Assembly (NCBI GenBank): GCA_016706865.1
Contig: JADJIS010000002.1
Coordinates: 558,001-622,000, forward strand
Origin: Bacteroidota bacterium
GTDB lineage: Bacteria; Bacteroidota; Bacteroidia; Chitinophagales; BACL12
Direction of reading: 5' to 3'
DNA: 64,000 nt
Below, piece after piece: positions 1 through 9,456 of the stretch (positions are counted from its first letter, which is position 1; the number at the start of each line of letters is the position of its first letter). Below the pieces are notes generated by a model. The model made no database searches. It saw nothing but the letters and a program-made list of their open reading frames with translations, and was not told where the DNA came from. Both the position numbers and the translations under genes were made by a program.

Positions 1-2
1 TT

Positions 3-407
3 TTGTTGATTGTAACCGGTAGAATAATTGATTATTTTACAACACCAATAAACCTTGAACGTGAAGATATTTACGGCGAATATGTAATTGATAGAAACAA
101 ATATCCCGGTTTTCAGGCTGACTGGCAGTACGACCATTTTCGGTTTGAGATCACAAAAAATGACAGCATCTATTTTTATGTTACAGAGGGAAAGGCCATT
201 GTTAAAACATATAGCGGTACCATAAGTTTTCATCATGCCTATAAACGACCTAGATTAATAATTAATATCAATGCACCTCGCCATCATATCATAGAAGATA
301 ACCCTACATTATTCAGAGTTCCCCGCGATTTTTATTATGTGTTTAATTCATCGAAATTCGGTAATGTATTTTTTACAAAAGGTAGGTGGAAAGAAATTAC
401 CAATTGA
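3..407 (+). CDS. Hypothetical protein, 5'-truncated by window edge
   Basis: The frame is open from the first base of the window and ends at a stop at 407, so the 134 codons seen are the C-terminal part of a longer protein. The apparent TTG start at base 3 is an edge artefact. The sequence is rich in aromatic and beta-forming residues and ends in a short basic tail (GRWKEITN). No membrane segment or catalytic motif is visible. I do not recognise the family. It resembles the small hypothetical proteins common in Bacteroidota, but that is only an impression. Confidence 0.6.
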   Translation: MLIVTGRIIDYFTTPINLEREDIYGEYVIDRNKYPGFQADWQYDHFRFEITKNDSIYFYVTEGKAIVKTYSGTISFHHAYKRPRLIININAPRHHIIEDNPTLFRVPRDFYYVFNSSKFGNVFFTKGRWKEITN

Positions 408-497
408 TTTATTGCGATTAAGTTGTGCTTTAATTTTATATTTGGTACACTTTACGCCGAAGCCACTCTTAAATGAAGGCGCACAAGTGATACATGC

Positions 498-1970
498 ATG
501 AAAATAACAAAATTAATTGGTGACATACGATATCAATGGATTCTGGTTCTTGTTTTTATATCAGGAATCGGATTTTTTTCAGTTTACACTGCCTCTCCAG
601 GACATGTTTGGGGAGATGATTTTGCCATGTATTTATCACATGCAAGAAACATTTCAGAGGGCAGGGCATATGATGATACCGGATTAATTTTACACGAGTT
701 TGCACCAACCTATTCACCTCAAAATTATCCGCCCGGTTTTCCATTGGTTCTGGCACCTGTATACAGTATTACAGGACTCGACTTTTATAAATTAAAAATA
801 TTTATTATATGTTGGTTCTTATTGTTATTATGGTTGATATGGGTATATTTTAAAGATAAGATCCCATTTTCATGGTTAATTGTTATTTTGTTGATCGTGG
901 GGTTGAGCCCTTTTTTTAGAGATCAAAAGGAGAATATTTTGGCAGATTTTCCCGCTGCATGTTTTATTTTACTTGTTTTTATAATGGATGAAAAACGACG
1001 ACTTACTCCGGGAAGATATTTTCGTCTGTTATTATTTGCGTTGGTTATTTGGTTTGGCTCAGCTATCAGGGTAACGGGGTTTTTGGTATTACCTGCAATT
1101 CTGCTTTTTGAATTGATACAATTTAAAAGGATATCCCGAGATACTATACTTGTTACTTGTATGGTTGTTGGATTAATGATAATTCAAAATCTGATAATGC
1201 CTTCAAGTAATTATCTGAATATTCTTTTTTCTGAACTTGGAAAACATAGTCCGAATGTAATTGCCGATAATGCTTTTGGCAGAGCTAATAATTATATTCG
1301 TTCTTTTACGAATGTTACCCATTTAACCTTTATAACCCGATTGAACACAAATTTAAACGAACTTGTCTTTTGGATATTTCATGTAACAGCAGCGGCAGGA
1401 TTTTATAAGAAAGTAAGCAATAAATTTTCCCCTGTGGATTTATTTGTTGTATTTTATATGCTGCTTATTTTTGTATTTCCCGGTTACCAGGGAACACGCT
1501 ATTTAATTCCAATAATTCCTTTATTTTTTTATTATAGCATGTATTGTTTGCAAGGTATGAAAGTAAAATGGGTTTCCAGGTCATTAATTGGGGTTTCACT
1601 CATTTGTTTAACTTTTATTTATATTGATGATCATAATCGAATGTCAAGGCAGGAAATACCTTTTGGAGTGCAGTCGAATGAGGCAAATGAAACTTTTCAA
1701 TTTATACGGGAAAATTCGCCGAAAGATGCAGTGGTGATGTGCACAAAACCAAGGGCTTTTTGTTTATTTACAGATAGAAATGGTGTCGTTTTTCCTGATG
1801 CGGAATTTAAGGATCAAATGTTAAATTTAATAAAGAGGGAAAACGTATTTTATGTAGTAACTGGACGGTTCGATTATTATGGATATATTAAGGAAGAAAT
1901 CAATGCTAATCCTGAAATGTTTCAACAAATGTTAAGTAACGATCTTTATACCATTTACCAGGTAAAATAA
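498..1970 (+). CDS. GT39/ArnT-like membrane glycosyltransferase
   Basis: This 490-residue protein has about ten hydrophobic membrane segments. Its first large extracytoplasmic loop (residues about 33-75) carries GDDFAMYLSHARNISEG and later NYPPGFP. An acidic pair after the first membrane helix followed by a P-rich loop is typical of the dolichyl-phosphate-mannose mannosyltransferase / ArnT superfamily (GT39/GT83), which moves a sugar from a polyprenyl-phosphate donor onto a target outside the inner membrane. The last 110 residues form a soluble extracytoplasmic domain, also usual for the family. Donor and acceptor cannot be read from sequence. The ATG at 498 is followed directly by a signal-anchor segment. 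Confidence 0.75.
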   Translation: MKITKLIGDIRYQWILVLVFISGIGFFSVYTASPGHVWGDDFAMYLSHARNISEGRAYDDTGLILHEFAPTYSPQNYPPGFPLVLAPVYSITGLDFYKLKIFIICWFLLLLWLIWVYFKDKIPFSWLIVILLIVGLSPFFRDQKENILADFPAACFILLVFIMDEKRRLTPGRYFRLLLFALVIWFGSAIRVTGFLVLPAILLFELIQFKRISRDTILVTCMVVGLMIIQNLIMPSSNYLNILFSELGKHSPNVIADNAFGRANNYIRSFTNVTHLTFITRLNTNLNELVFWIFHVTAAAGFYKKVSNKFSPVDLFVVFYMLLIFVFPGYQGTRYLIPIIPLFFYYSMYCLQGMKVKWVSRSLIGVSLICLTFIYIDDHNRMSRQEIPFGVQSNEANETFQFIRENSPKDAVVMCTKPRAFCLFTDRNGVVFPDAEFKDQMLNLIKRENVFYVVTGRFDYYGYIKEEINANPEMFQQMLSNDLYTIYQVK

Positions 1971-1993
1971 TTTCTGAAAGTATTACATCAGGT

Positions 1994-2284
1994 ATGGAAA
2001 CAAAAACAACATCTTCTTTTAAAATAATTCTTTTTGGTCAATTGATGGTTAATTTACCTGTTTCAGTTATCATAGCTTTGGTTATTATCGTGAGTCTGAA
2101 TTTGGGATTGGGTTTAACAATATCCATGGTTATCGGTTCCGGAGTTGGTTGGTTTGTTTGGGGAAGATTTTTAACTCAATGGAAAAATTGGGTATTGGCT
2201 AAGGGAGTTGACAGAGAAAGATTATTTAAATTATCTAAATACGGCTTGATAAATTTTTACCGATACAGAATTTTTGATGAATAA
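1994..2284 (+). CDS. Small hypothetical membrane protein
   Basis: The 96-residue product has two hydrophobic segments (about 11-35 and 37-56), the second ending in GWFVWGRF, then a short charged C-terminal tail. It begins 23 bp after the glycosyltransferase stop on the same strand, so the two are probably co-transcribed. I do not recognise the family. Codon use and position support a real gene rather than a shadow: no competing frame exists here and glyA has its own promoter just downstream. Confidence 0.6.
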   Translation: METKTTSSFKIILFGQLMVNLPVSVIIALVIIVSLNLGLGLTISMVIGSGVGWFVWGRFLTQWKNWVLAKGVDRERLFKLSKYGLINFYRYRIFDE

Positions 2285-2329
2285 TTAAAAGTGCTGATTT
2301 TTACTGCTCCATACTGACAATTTTTCCCA

Positions 2330-2337
2330 TATATTTG
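2330..2337 (+). promoter_or_regulatory. Bacteroidota -7 element upstream of glyA
   Basis: TATATTTG matches the Bacteroidota sigma-A -7 consensus TAnnTTTG exactly and ends 16 nt before the glyA ATG. No clear -33 TTTG is visible. Assignment rests on motif and position only. Confidence 0.55.
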
Positions 2338-2353
2338 CCTTGAATTCCAACTT

Positions 2354-3628
2354 ATGCAAAGAGATAATCAGATATTCGATATTATTCAAAAAGAACTCCA
2401 TCGCCAGACAGAAGGCATTGAATTGATCGCCAGCGAAAATTTTGTCAGCACTCAGGTGATGGAAGCTATGGGAAGCTGCCTTACAAACAAATATGCCGAA
2501 GGTTACCCGGGAAAAAGATATTACGGTGGATGTGAATTTGTGGATGAGGCAGAACAACTTGCCATCGACAGAGCCAAACAATTGTTTGGTGCCGATTATG
2601 CAAATGTGCAACCTCACAGCGGAGCTCAGGCTAATGCTGCTGTTATGCTCGGATGTATTAATGCCGGAGATACCTTGCTTGGATTTAATTTATCGCACGG
2701 TGGACATTTAACACACGGAAGTCCGGTTAATTTTTCCGGTAAATTATACAAACCTGTTTTTTATTCCGTAGAAGAGGAAACAGGTTTAATTGATATGAAT
2801 AAAGTGGAGGAGATCGCACACCGCGAAAAACCAAAACTCATAATTGCAGGCGCAAGTGCTTATGCCCGCGATTGGGATTATGCAAGGTTTCGCGCCATTG
2901 CAGATAGTGTCGGCGCAATTTTAATGGCAGATATTTCTCATCCCGCAGGTCTCATCGCAACAAAATTGTTGAATGATCCGATGCCGCATTGTCATATTGT
3001 TACTACAACAACACATAAAACATTGCGTGGCCCCCGCGGAGGAATGATCATGATAGGTAAAGATTTTGAAAATCCATGGGGACAAAAAACTCCAAAAGGT
3101 GAAACAAAAATGATGAGCACAATAATGGATAGTGCAGTTTTTCCGGGAACACAGGGAGGACCTTTGGAACATGTAATCGCAGCAAAGGCAATTGCCTTTG
3201 GGGAAGACCTTACCGCGGATTATAAAAATTATTGTAAACAGGTAATTGCAAATGCTCAGGCAATGGCGAATGCATTTGTTGGTCGCGGATACAAAATTAT
3301 TTCCGGTGGAACAGATAACCATTTAATGTTGATTGACCTTCGCAGCAAAAATATTTCCGGAAAAAAAGCGGAAGCTGTTTTAGGAGAGGCAAATATCACT
3401 GTAAATAAGAACATGGTTCCATTTGATGATAAATCACCCTTTGTTACTTCGGGAATTCGTATTGGAACACCCGCGGTAACCACTCGTGGGATGAAAGAAA
3501 AGGATATGGAACAATTTGTTGACTGGATTGATCAGATAATTATGAATTCCGATGATATGGATTTAAAATTGCGCATTAAAAAAGAGATCAATACTTTTGC
3601 ATCTGCATTTTCTTTATTCGCTTATTAA
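2354..3628 (+). CDS. glyA: Serine hydroxymethyltransferase
   Basis: GlyA interconverts serine and tetrahydrofolate with glycine and 5,10-methylene-tetrahydrofolate in the cytosol, supplying one-carbon units. At 424 residues it has the usual bacterial length. The N-terminus carries IELIASENFVS, followed by the YPGKRYYGG substrate loop (about 51-59), ADISHPAG around residue 193 and the PLP-lysine motif TTTTHKTLRGPRGG with the Schiff-base lysine at about 222. The ATG is fixed by the start of family similarity and by a TAnnTTTG promoter 16 nt upstream. It is transcribed alone or with the MORN gene 35 bp downstream. Confidence 0.97.
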   Translation: MQRDNQIFDIIQKELHRQTEGIELIASENFVSTQVMEAMGSCLTNKYAEGYPGKRYYGGCEFVDEAEQLAIDRAKQLFGADYANVQPHSGAQANAAVMLGCINAGDTLLGFNLSHGGHLTHGSPVNFSGKLYKPVFYSVEEETGLIDMNKVEEIAHREKPKLIIAGASAYARDWDYARFRAIADSVGAILMADISHPAGLIATKLLNDPMPHCHIVTTTTHKTLRGPRGGMIMIGKDFENPWGQKTPKGETKMMSTIMDSAVFPGTQGGPLEHVIAAKAIAFGEDLTADYKNYCKQVIANAQAMANAFVGRGYKIISGGTDNHLMLIDLRSKNISGKKAEAVLGEANITVNKNMVPFDDKSPFVTSGIRIGTPAVTTRGMKEKDMEQFVDWIDQIIMNSDDMDLKLRIKKEINTFASAFSLFAY

Positions 3629-3663
3629 CTAATTAAAAAATTTATAAAATAAAAATACACTAT

Positions 3664-4530
3664 ATGAAAAATCTTAAAAACATTGTAACCGCAGTATTAT
3701 TTCTTCTAACCGCATTTACCTTAAATGCTCAAACAGGTTGTATTTCCGGCGATTGTCAAAAAGGTACCGGCACATATAAATGGGAAGACGGAAGTACCTA
3801 TTCAGGTAAATATAAAAAAGGATTGCGCACGGGCAGTGGAGTTTACACTTTTGCAAGCGGCGAAAAATATACCGGTAAATTTAAAAATGATTATTATGAA
3901 GGAAAGGGAACCTTGGTTTATGCCGATGGTGCATCTTATGTTGGCGAATTCAGCGCTGGTAAATTGGAAGGAAAAGGAGTTTATAAAGATGCAAATGGTG
4001 ATTCTTATACAGGAGCTTTCGTAAATAATAACAAAGAAGGAAAAGGTGTTTACACTTTTGCAAATGGAAGTAAATACACCGGCGAATTTAAAAATGATAA
4101 ATACAATGGCAAAGGAGTTTTAATTTATAATACAGGAGAAAAATATACCGGCGAATTTGTTGATAATAGTTTCCATGGTTCCGGTGTTTATACAATGCCT
4201 TCAGGTGATAATTATACCGGTGATTTTAAAAATGGAATGTATGAAGGCAGAGGAACTTATATTTATAAAACAGGAGATAAATATGTTGGTGATTATATTG
4301 CCAATAATATGAATGGAAAAGGAGTATTCACTTTTGCCAACGGTACAACCTACACCGGCGATTTTAAAGATGGCGCCTACAATGGATATGGAATAATGAT
4401 CACTGCCGCCGGCGATAAATACGAAGGAGAATACAAAAACAATAAAAGAGAAGGCCAAGGTACCTATTATTTCAGCAATGGAACAATCCAGAAGGGTAAG
4501 TGGAAGAATGATAATTATTTGGGAGAGTGA
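3664..4530 (+). CDS. Secreted MORN-repeat protein
   Basis: A Sec signal peptide (about residues 1-22, ending LNAQ) precedes a short Cys-containing segment (CISGDC) and then about ten consecutive MORN-type repeats of about 23 residues, with the pattern YxGxFxxxxxxGxGxYxxxxGxx filling residues 40-285. MORN repeats form an elongated beta-sheet; in eukaryotes they act as membrane- or protein-binding scaffolds. No enzymatic domain and no T9SS sorting domain is attached, so the protein should be periplasmic or outer-membrane associated. Its partner is unknown. The repeats are strongly conserved among themselves, suggesting recent expansion. Confidence 0.85.
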   Translation: MKNLKNIVTAVLFLLTAFTLNAQTGCISGDCQKGTGTYKWEDGSTYSGKYKKGLRTGSGVYTFASGEKYTGKFKNDYYEGKGTLVYADGASYVGEFSAGKLEGKGVYKDANGDSYTGAFVNNNKEGKGVYTFANGSKYTGEFKNDKYNGKGVLIYNTGEKYTGEFVDNSFHGSGVYTMPSGDNYTGDFKNGMYEGRGTYIYKTGDKYVGDYIANNMNGKGVFTFANGTTYTGDFKDGAYNGYGIMITAAGDKYEGEYKNNKREGQGTYYFSNGTIQKGKWKNDNYLGE

Positions 4531-4913
4531 GGAAGATTCGAAAGGAAGGATCTAAGGGTTAAAGGAAGGAAGGGTGTGGAAAGTGAAAAAAAGGGGGCGT
4601 CGGTTTAGGATTGAAAATATTTTGACCAACTGATAACTTCTATTATGGAATAAGATATTTCGATTTAAATCTAAGTCCTGTGTTTTGTGTCCTGACTCCT
4701 GCGTCCATATTTGTTCGGTTTTCGAGGATTAAAATTTTTGCTCCTTTTTTTATCCTTTTTTTTCCGCCCGATCCGCGTCATCCGCGTTCCCTTTTTCACG
4801 ATTCACGATTTTCCTTCGCCCTTCAGTGGTTGGTGAAAAACACACAACCACGGCATACATGACGGACTCACGATTCACGTTTGACGATTCACGAAATTTG
4901 TCAAGAGTCATTA
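4531..4913. other. Repeat-rich intergenic DNA, no gene seen
   Basis: No credible coding sequence. The stretch contains degenerate copies of sequence motifs found elsewhere in the window: ATCCGCGTCATCCGCGTTCCC-like sequence near 4770-4793 (also near 31608 and 31922) and ATTCACGATT-type repeats near 4798-4890 (also near 11540 and 53410-53500). It leads straight into the 67-bp tandem array. Confidence 0.6.
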
Positions 4914-5109
4914 GTCAGGTGTAAAATCATTCGGCTAACGAGGATCAATCTCACTACTCCCTACTCACCACTCACCCAAAGTCAGGTGTAAAATCATTCG
5001 GCTAACGAGGATCAATCTCACTACTCCCTACTCACCACTCACCCAAAGTCAGGAGTAAAATCATTCGGCTAACGAGGATCACCCTCATTACTCATCACTC
5101 ATTTCTCAT
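4914..5109. repeat. 67-bp tandem repeat, about 2.9 copies
   Basis: Three copies start at 4914, 4981 and 5048, exactly 67 bp apart, each opening with GTCAGGxGTAAAATCATTCGG. The first two are identical; the third diverges and runs up to the hflX stop codon. A related element with the same core appears at 53438-53570. Confidence 0.9.
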
Positions 5110-6294
5110 TCAAAAGAACTCCGTCTTATACGGATACCTAATCTGATACTGCTCCTTCACCAAATCAGTTAACAACACCCTCAGTTCTCCGACATTATTT
5201 TTTTCGGTAGCAGAAATAAACACACAATGATAATTCGATTTACTCATCCACGATTTTTTAAGGTCGTTTAGGATGTCTAGTTTAATATCGCTTTGCAAAT
5301 ATTTATCGAAATTATTTTTTTCGTAAAGATCCATTTTGTTAAAAATTAAAATACTCGGTTTTTCAGAGGCATTTAATTCTTTCAGTGTTTCATTTACTAC
5401 TTTTATTTGATCTTCAAAAGCCGGATGCGAAATATCAACTACATGTAATAAAATATCACTCTCACGCACTTCATCTAAAGTTGATTTAAAACTTTCAATT
5501 AAATGATGGGGAAGTTTCCTTATAAACCCAACAGTATCACTTAATAAAAAAGGAGTTCTATCGAGCACAATTTTTCTTACTGTGGTATCCAATGTTGCAA
5601 ATAATTTATTTTCTGCGAACACTTCACTTTTACTCAGTAAATTCATGATGGTGGATTTACCAACGTTGGTATATCCCACCAAAGCAACACGGATTAAGTC
5701 ACCGCGATTTTTTCTTTGCGTTTCGTTTTGTAATCCTATTTTTAAAAGTTTCTCTTTAAGTAATGCGATCTTTTGTTGGGCAACACGTCTGTCGGTCTCA
5801 ATTTCTTTTTCCCCCGAACCACGCATTCCGATACCACCTTTTATTCTGTCCAAATGCGACCATAATCCTTTTAATCGCGGTAACATATATTGCGTTTGTG
5901 CGAGTTCAACCTGAGTTTTTGCCTGAACCGTTTGTGCGCGTGTGGCAAAAATGTCGAGAATGAGCATACTGCGATCCACAACTTTAATTTTTACCTCCGC
6001 TTCTATATTGCGCAATTGGGACGGTGAAATTTCATCATCCAAAATCACAAGATCAATTTCATTTGCCGTTACAAAATCCACAATTTCCTGAAGCTTACCC
6101 TTACCAACATAGGTTTTCATGTCGGGATGTGGCAATTTTTGATAAAACTTTTCAATCGTTTCTGCGCCGGCGGTTTCGGCAAGAAATTCCAATTCGTCAA
6201 AATACTCATTCAGTTGTTCCAAAGTTTGATTTTGGGTAACAAGACCAATAAGTATCGCCCTTTCTTTTTTATTGTTTTCTATAATATGCAGCAT
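5110..6294 (-). CDS. hflX: Ribosome-associated GTPase HflX
   Basis: HflX is a cytosolic GTPase that binds the 50S subunit and splits or rescues stalled ribosomes. This 394-residue protein has the N-terminal HflX domain with YVGKGK (about 62-67) and LDDEISPSQLRN (about 85-96), a linker helix with GGIGMRGSGEKEIETDRR, then the G domain: G1 GYTNVGKST (207-215), G3 DTVG (253-256) and G4 NKMD (319-322). All GTP-binding motifs are intact. A perfect TAnnTTTG element lies only seven bases upstream of the ATG. The gene is divergent from the FemAB-like gene. Confidence 0.96.
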   Translation of the reverse strand: MLHIIENNKKERAILIGLVTQNQTLEQLNEYFDELEFLAETAGAETIEKFYQKLPHPDMKTYVGKGKLQEIVDFVTANEIDLVILDDEISPSQLRNIEAEVKIKVVDRSMLILDIFATRAQTVQAKTQVELAQTQYMLPRLKGLWSHLDRIKGGIGMRGSGEKEIETDRRVAQQKIALLKEKLLKIGLQNETQRKNRGDLIRVALVGYTNVGKSTIMNLLSKSEVFAENKLFATLDTTVRKIVLDRTPFLLSDTVGFIRKLPHHLIESFKSTLDEVRESDILLHVVDISHPAFEDQIKVVNETLKELNASEKPSILIFNKMDLYEKNNFDKYLQSDIKLDILNDLKKSWMSKSNYHCVFISATEKNNVGELRVLLTDLVKEQYQIRYPYKTEFF

Positions 6295-6301
6295 CTGATT
6301 G

Positions 6302-6309
6302 CAAATTTA
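6302..6309 (-). promoter_or_regulatory. -7 element for hflX with very short leader
   Basis: On the minus strand this reads TAAATTTG, an exact TAnnTTTG match. Its last base is eight positions from the A of the hflX ATG, so the predicted mRNA leader is only a few bases long. Confidence 0.55.
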
Positions 6310-6366
6310 ACACCGTTATTCGATGAAATTGACATTGTAATGAATTACAGATGCTGTTAAAGACCA

Positions 6367-6374
6367 TATATTTG
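6367..6374 (+). promoter_or_regulatory. -7 element for the FemAB-like gene
   Basis: TATATTTG, an exact TAnnTTTG match, ends 14 nt before the TTG start at 6389. It supports that start and forms a divergent promoter region with hflX. Confidence 0.5.
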
Positions 6375-6388
6375 CCAAAACAACCGCA

Positions 6389-7273
6389 TTGATACACTAT
6401 ATACGCCATAAGGATTTGGATCAAATAAAATGGGACAGGTGTATCGAAAACTCGCTGAATGGCTTGCCTTATGCCTATTTTCGGTATTTAAATATTGCTT
6501 CGGATGAAAATTGGGATGCATTGATACTAGATGACTATGAAGCTGTTTTTCCGCTCCCTTTTAAAAATCGTGTAGTATTTAAACAAATTTATCAGCCATT
6601 TTTTGTGCAACAATTGGGTTTGTTTTTTGCAAAACCGGACCAGGAAAATCAACTACATTATTTTATCAATGCGATACCATCTCATTTTCGAAAAATAAAT
6701 TTACACCTCAATACTAAAAATCCTGCGCTGGAATCGTTTTTAAAGGTAAAACACAAAGTAACTCATCATATCAATCTGAATAAAACCTATACCGAATTAT
6801 CGCAGAAATACTCAACAAATACAAAACGAAATTTAAAAAAAGCTTTAAGCAGTAATTTGAAAATTGTACAGAATATTATGCCTGCCGAATTAATATCCTA
6901 TAGAAAGAAATATTTAGGCAAAGAATTAAGAGGCACACAAAGTGATAGTGATCAAAATCGTTTGCAAAAATTAATGGAAATGCTTTTGAGTATCAATAAA
7001 GGATATATCACAGGTGTTTCAGATGAAAATAACGAATTGCTTTCACTTGCATTTTTTATCAAAAGCAACGGGCATCTTATATTTTTATCTGCTGTTTCGA
7101 GCGATATCGGTAAAGAAAAACAGGCCATGACATTTCTCCTAGACCATAATTTAAAAACCAATGCCGGAACAGATATTACCTTCGATTTTGAAGGATCCAT
7201 GATTCCGGGTTTGGCGAGATACTACAAAGGGTTTGGGGGGATTGAAAAGGAGTTTCCGATAGTTTATAAGTGA
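6389..7273 (+). CDS. FemAB/GNAT-like acyltransferase
   Basis: The 294-residue protein has the double-GNAT appearance of the FemAB / Acetyltransf_6 group: an N-terminal half ending in a region rich in aromatic residues (QPFFVQQLG, about 71-79), the central YSTNTKRNLKKA motif (about 136-147) typical of this group, and a C-terminal TFDFEGSMIPGLARYYKGFG motif (about 265-284). Related proteins transfer aminoacyl or acyl groups to cell-wall or lipid acceptors; the substrate here is unknown. No signal peptide, so cytosolic. The start is a TTG supported by an upstream TAnnTTTG element. Confidence 0.75.
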   Translation: MIHYIRHKDLDQIKWDRCIENSLNGLPYAYFRYLNIASDENWDALILDDYEAVFPLPFKNRVVFKQIYQPFFVQQLGLFFAKPDQENQLHYFINAIPSHFRKINLHLNTKNPALESFLKVKHKVTHHINLNKTYTELSQKYSTNTKRNLKKALSSNLKIVQNIMPAELISYRKKYLGKELRGTQSDSDQNRLQKLMEMLLSINKGYITGVSDENNELLSLAFFIKSNGHLIFLSAVSSDIGKEKQAMTFLLDHNLKTNAGTDITFDFEGSMIPGLARYYKGFGGIEKEFPIVYK

Positions 7274-7393
7274 TAGCTCTAATACCTCATCAAGACAAAG
7301 TTAAATTTTCAATTACGATGTTAATCTCTCTTAACTTTAACATCTGTTAAGTAACATTCCCACTTATTTTGCGATATACCTAAAAATGTAGAT

Positions 7394-9250
7394 ATGAAAA
7401 ATATGTTTGTTGCCATACTAATGGCTTTAACAAGTTCTGTATTTGCGGAAGAAATACCCCAAAATAACACTAATTATATAGCCACCATCGACCTTACCAA
7501 GGTGGAAAATGATCGTGTAAAAGTAACTATTGATGTGCCGGAGGTTTCGTCTGAAACAATTGTGTATTGTCTCCCGAAAATAGTTCCCGGAACCTATTCC
7601 ATTTACGATTTCGGTAGATTTATATTTGAATTTAATGCATTTGATAAAAAAGGCAATAAATTAAAATTTGAACCTGTTGATGTTAATCAATATAAAATAT
7701 TTAATGCCACGCAATTGGATAAAATTGAATATTGGGTAGACGATTCCTACGACATGACGATGGAAAATGTTGTTTTTGAACCTGCAGGAACTAATATTTA
7801 CGACAATAATTTTATGATCAATACTTTCGGATTCATCGGATATATGGAAGGCATGAAAGAAAATGATTATGAACTCATCATTAAAAAACCGGAATCATTT
7901 TATGGTGCAACTCCTTTAAAAACGGAAAAAAATGATCAATGGTCGGATACTTATCATTTAAACAATTATGATCATCTCGCAGATTCGCCAATTTTATATG
8001 CAGTTGCAGATACTGCGATGAAAATGGTTGGGGGTGCGGAAGTTTTAATTGGTGTTTATTCTCCCAATAAAATAATTACTGCACAACAAATCATGGATAA
8101 TGTTAGTGAAATACTGGAAGCGCAAGGAAAATATCTGGGAGGGAAATTACCGGTAGATAAATACGCATTTTTATTTTATTTTACCGATACTGCTAGTGTG
8201 AGCGGTAGTATGGGCGCCCTGGAACACAAAAATTCCAGTGTTTATTTTTTGCCTGAAATGCCCATTCAAGATATTGCAGAAACATTGAGAGATGTTTGTG
8301 CTCATGAATTTTTTCATATTGTAACTCCATTAAATATTCATTCCGGAGAAATTGCTGATTTCAATTTTATTGAACCGAATATGAGTAAACATTTGTGGTT
8401 GTATGAAGGGCAAACGGAATACGCTGCACATCATGCACAGGTTCAGGCCGGGCTGATCTCCAAGGAAGAATTTTTATTGAGAATGCAAGGTAAAATTGAA
8501 AATTCTAGTGCTTATTATAACGATACACTTGCCTTTACAACTATGAGTAAAAATTGCCTTGAACAATATAAAGAGGAATACGGCAACGTATATCAAAAAG
8601 GTGCCCTGATAAATATGTGCCTCGATATAGAATTGCGTCGTTTGAGCAACGGCAAATATGGCACACAGGAACTCATGCGTGATCTTGGAAAAGAATATGG
8701 AATTAATAAAGCATTTGTAGATGATGAATTATTTGATAAAATTACGGCAATGACCTACCCGGAGATTGGAAAATTTTTCACAAATTATGTGGAAGGAAAT
8801 AAATCAATTCCCTATGATAAGTATTTTGCCTATGCAGGAATAATTACTTCACCTGTAGAATATATGAAAATTATAACATTGGGAAATGTTTCCTTGAATT
8901 ATGATATCACCGATGAAGAAAGTACAATAGTTATTAACGACCTCGAAGGGTCTAATGCTTTTGCGAAAGACATGGGTTATCAGGTTGGCGATCGTTTATT
9001 AAGTATAAATGGTATGTCGTTAACAGCAGGAAATGGCAACAACACGATCGACCTCTGGAAATCGCAAACAAAACCCGGAGATAAAGTAATAATAATTGCC
9101 CAACGCAAAATGAAAAACGGCAAACTCAAAAAAGTAAAATTAAAAGGAAATGCAATGGAGGTAGAAGTTGAAAAACCACGCGTATTAATGATAAATGAAA
9201 ATGCAACACCTGAACAAATTAATTTGAGAAATGCATGGTTAAACGGTTAA
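7394..9250 (+). CDS. M61-family metallopeptidase with PDZ domain
   Basis: The 618-residue protein begins with a Sec signal peptide (residues 1-18, ending VFA). It has an N-terminal beta domain (about 25-200), the gluzincin zinc motif HEFFH (304-308) followed by the downstream WLYEGQTEY with the third zinc-ligand glutamate region (about 335-343), GALEHKNSS (about 274-282) characteristic of glycyl aminopeptidase-like M61 enzymes, and a C-terminal PDZ domain (about 500-575, GYQVGDRLLSINGM). M61 enzymes cleave N-terminal residues from peptides; location is periplasmic. It stands alone on its strand and its 3' end abuts a repeat tract. Confidence 0.92.
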   Translation: MKNMFVAILMALTSSVFAEEIPQNNTNYIATIDLTKVENDRVKVTIDVPEVSSETIVYCLPKIVPGTYSIYDFGRFIFEFNAFDKKGNKLKFEPVDVNQYKIFNATQLDKIEYWVDDSYDMTMENVVFEPAGTNIYDNNFMINTFGFIGYMEGMKENDYELIIKKPESFYGATPLKTEKNDQWSDTYHLNNYDHLADSPILYAVADTAMKMVGGAEVLIGVYSPNKIITAQQIMDNVSEILEAQGKYLGGKLPVDKYAFLFYFTDTASVSGSMGALEHKNSSVYFLPEMPIQDIAETLRDVCAHEFFHIVTPLNIHSGEIADFNFIEPNMSKHLWLYEGQTEYAAHHAQVQAGLISKEEFLLRMQGKIENSSAYYNDTLAFTTMSKNCLEQYKEEYGNVYQKGALINMCLDIELRRLSNGKYGTQELMRDLGKEYGINKAFVDDELFDKITAMTYPEIGKFFTNYVEGNKSIPYDKYFAYAGIITSPVEYMKIITLGNVSLNYDITDEESTIVINDLEGSNAFAKDMGYQVGDRLLSINGMSLTAGNGNNTIDLWKSQTKPGDKVIIIAQRKMKNGKLKKVKLKGNAMEVEVEKPRVLMINENATPEQINLRNAWLNG

Positions 9251-9310
9251 TAGGGACACGGGACACAGGACACGGGACACAGGACACAGGACACGGGACA
9301 CGGGATTTGA
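9251..9310. repeat. (GGACACG/AG) short direct repeat tract
   Basis: About six head-to-tail copies of GGGACACGGGACACAGG-like sequence begin right after the M61 stop codon. The same tract, reverse complemented (GTGTCCCGTGTCCTGTGTCC), occurs four times between 31.4 and 32.2 kb. Confidence 0.8.
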
Positions 9311-9456
9311 CAAAGGACAAGGTAAGGTGGATAAAGGACTTAGTTCGATTTAAATTGTAAATTTTATTTTCTCTTTCAAAATCGAAGTAATTTGATAGTA
9401 ATTATACTTTTGGAGGAAAACAAACGATTTTATATACTGAAAATTCGAAAGAAATT

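Noticed and set aside
4680..4862. 60-codon ORF
   Set aside because: Low-complexity, Phe/Pro-rich translation of repeat-type DNA with no promoter.
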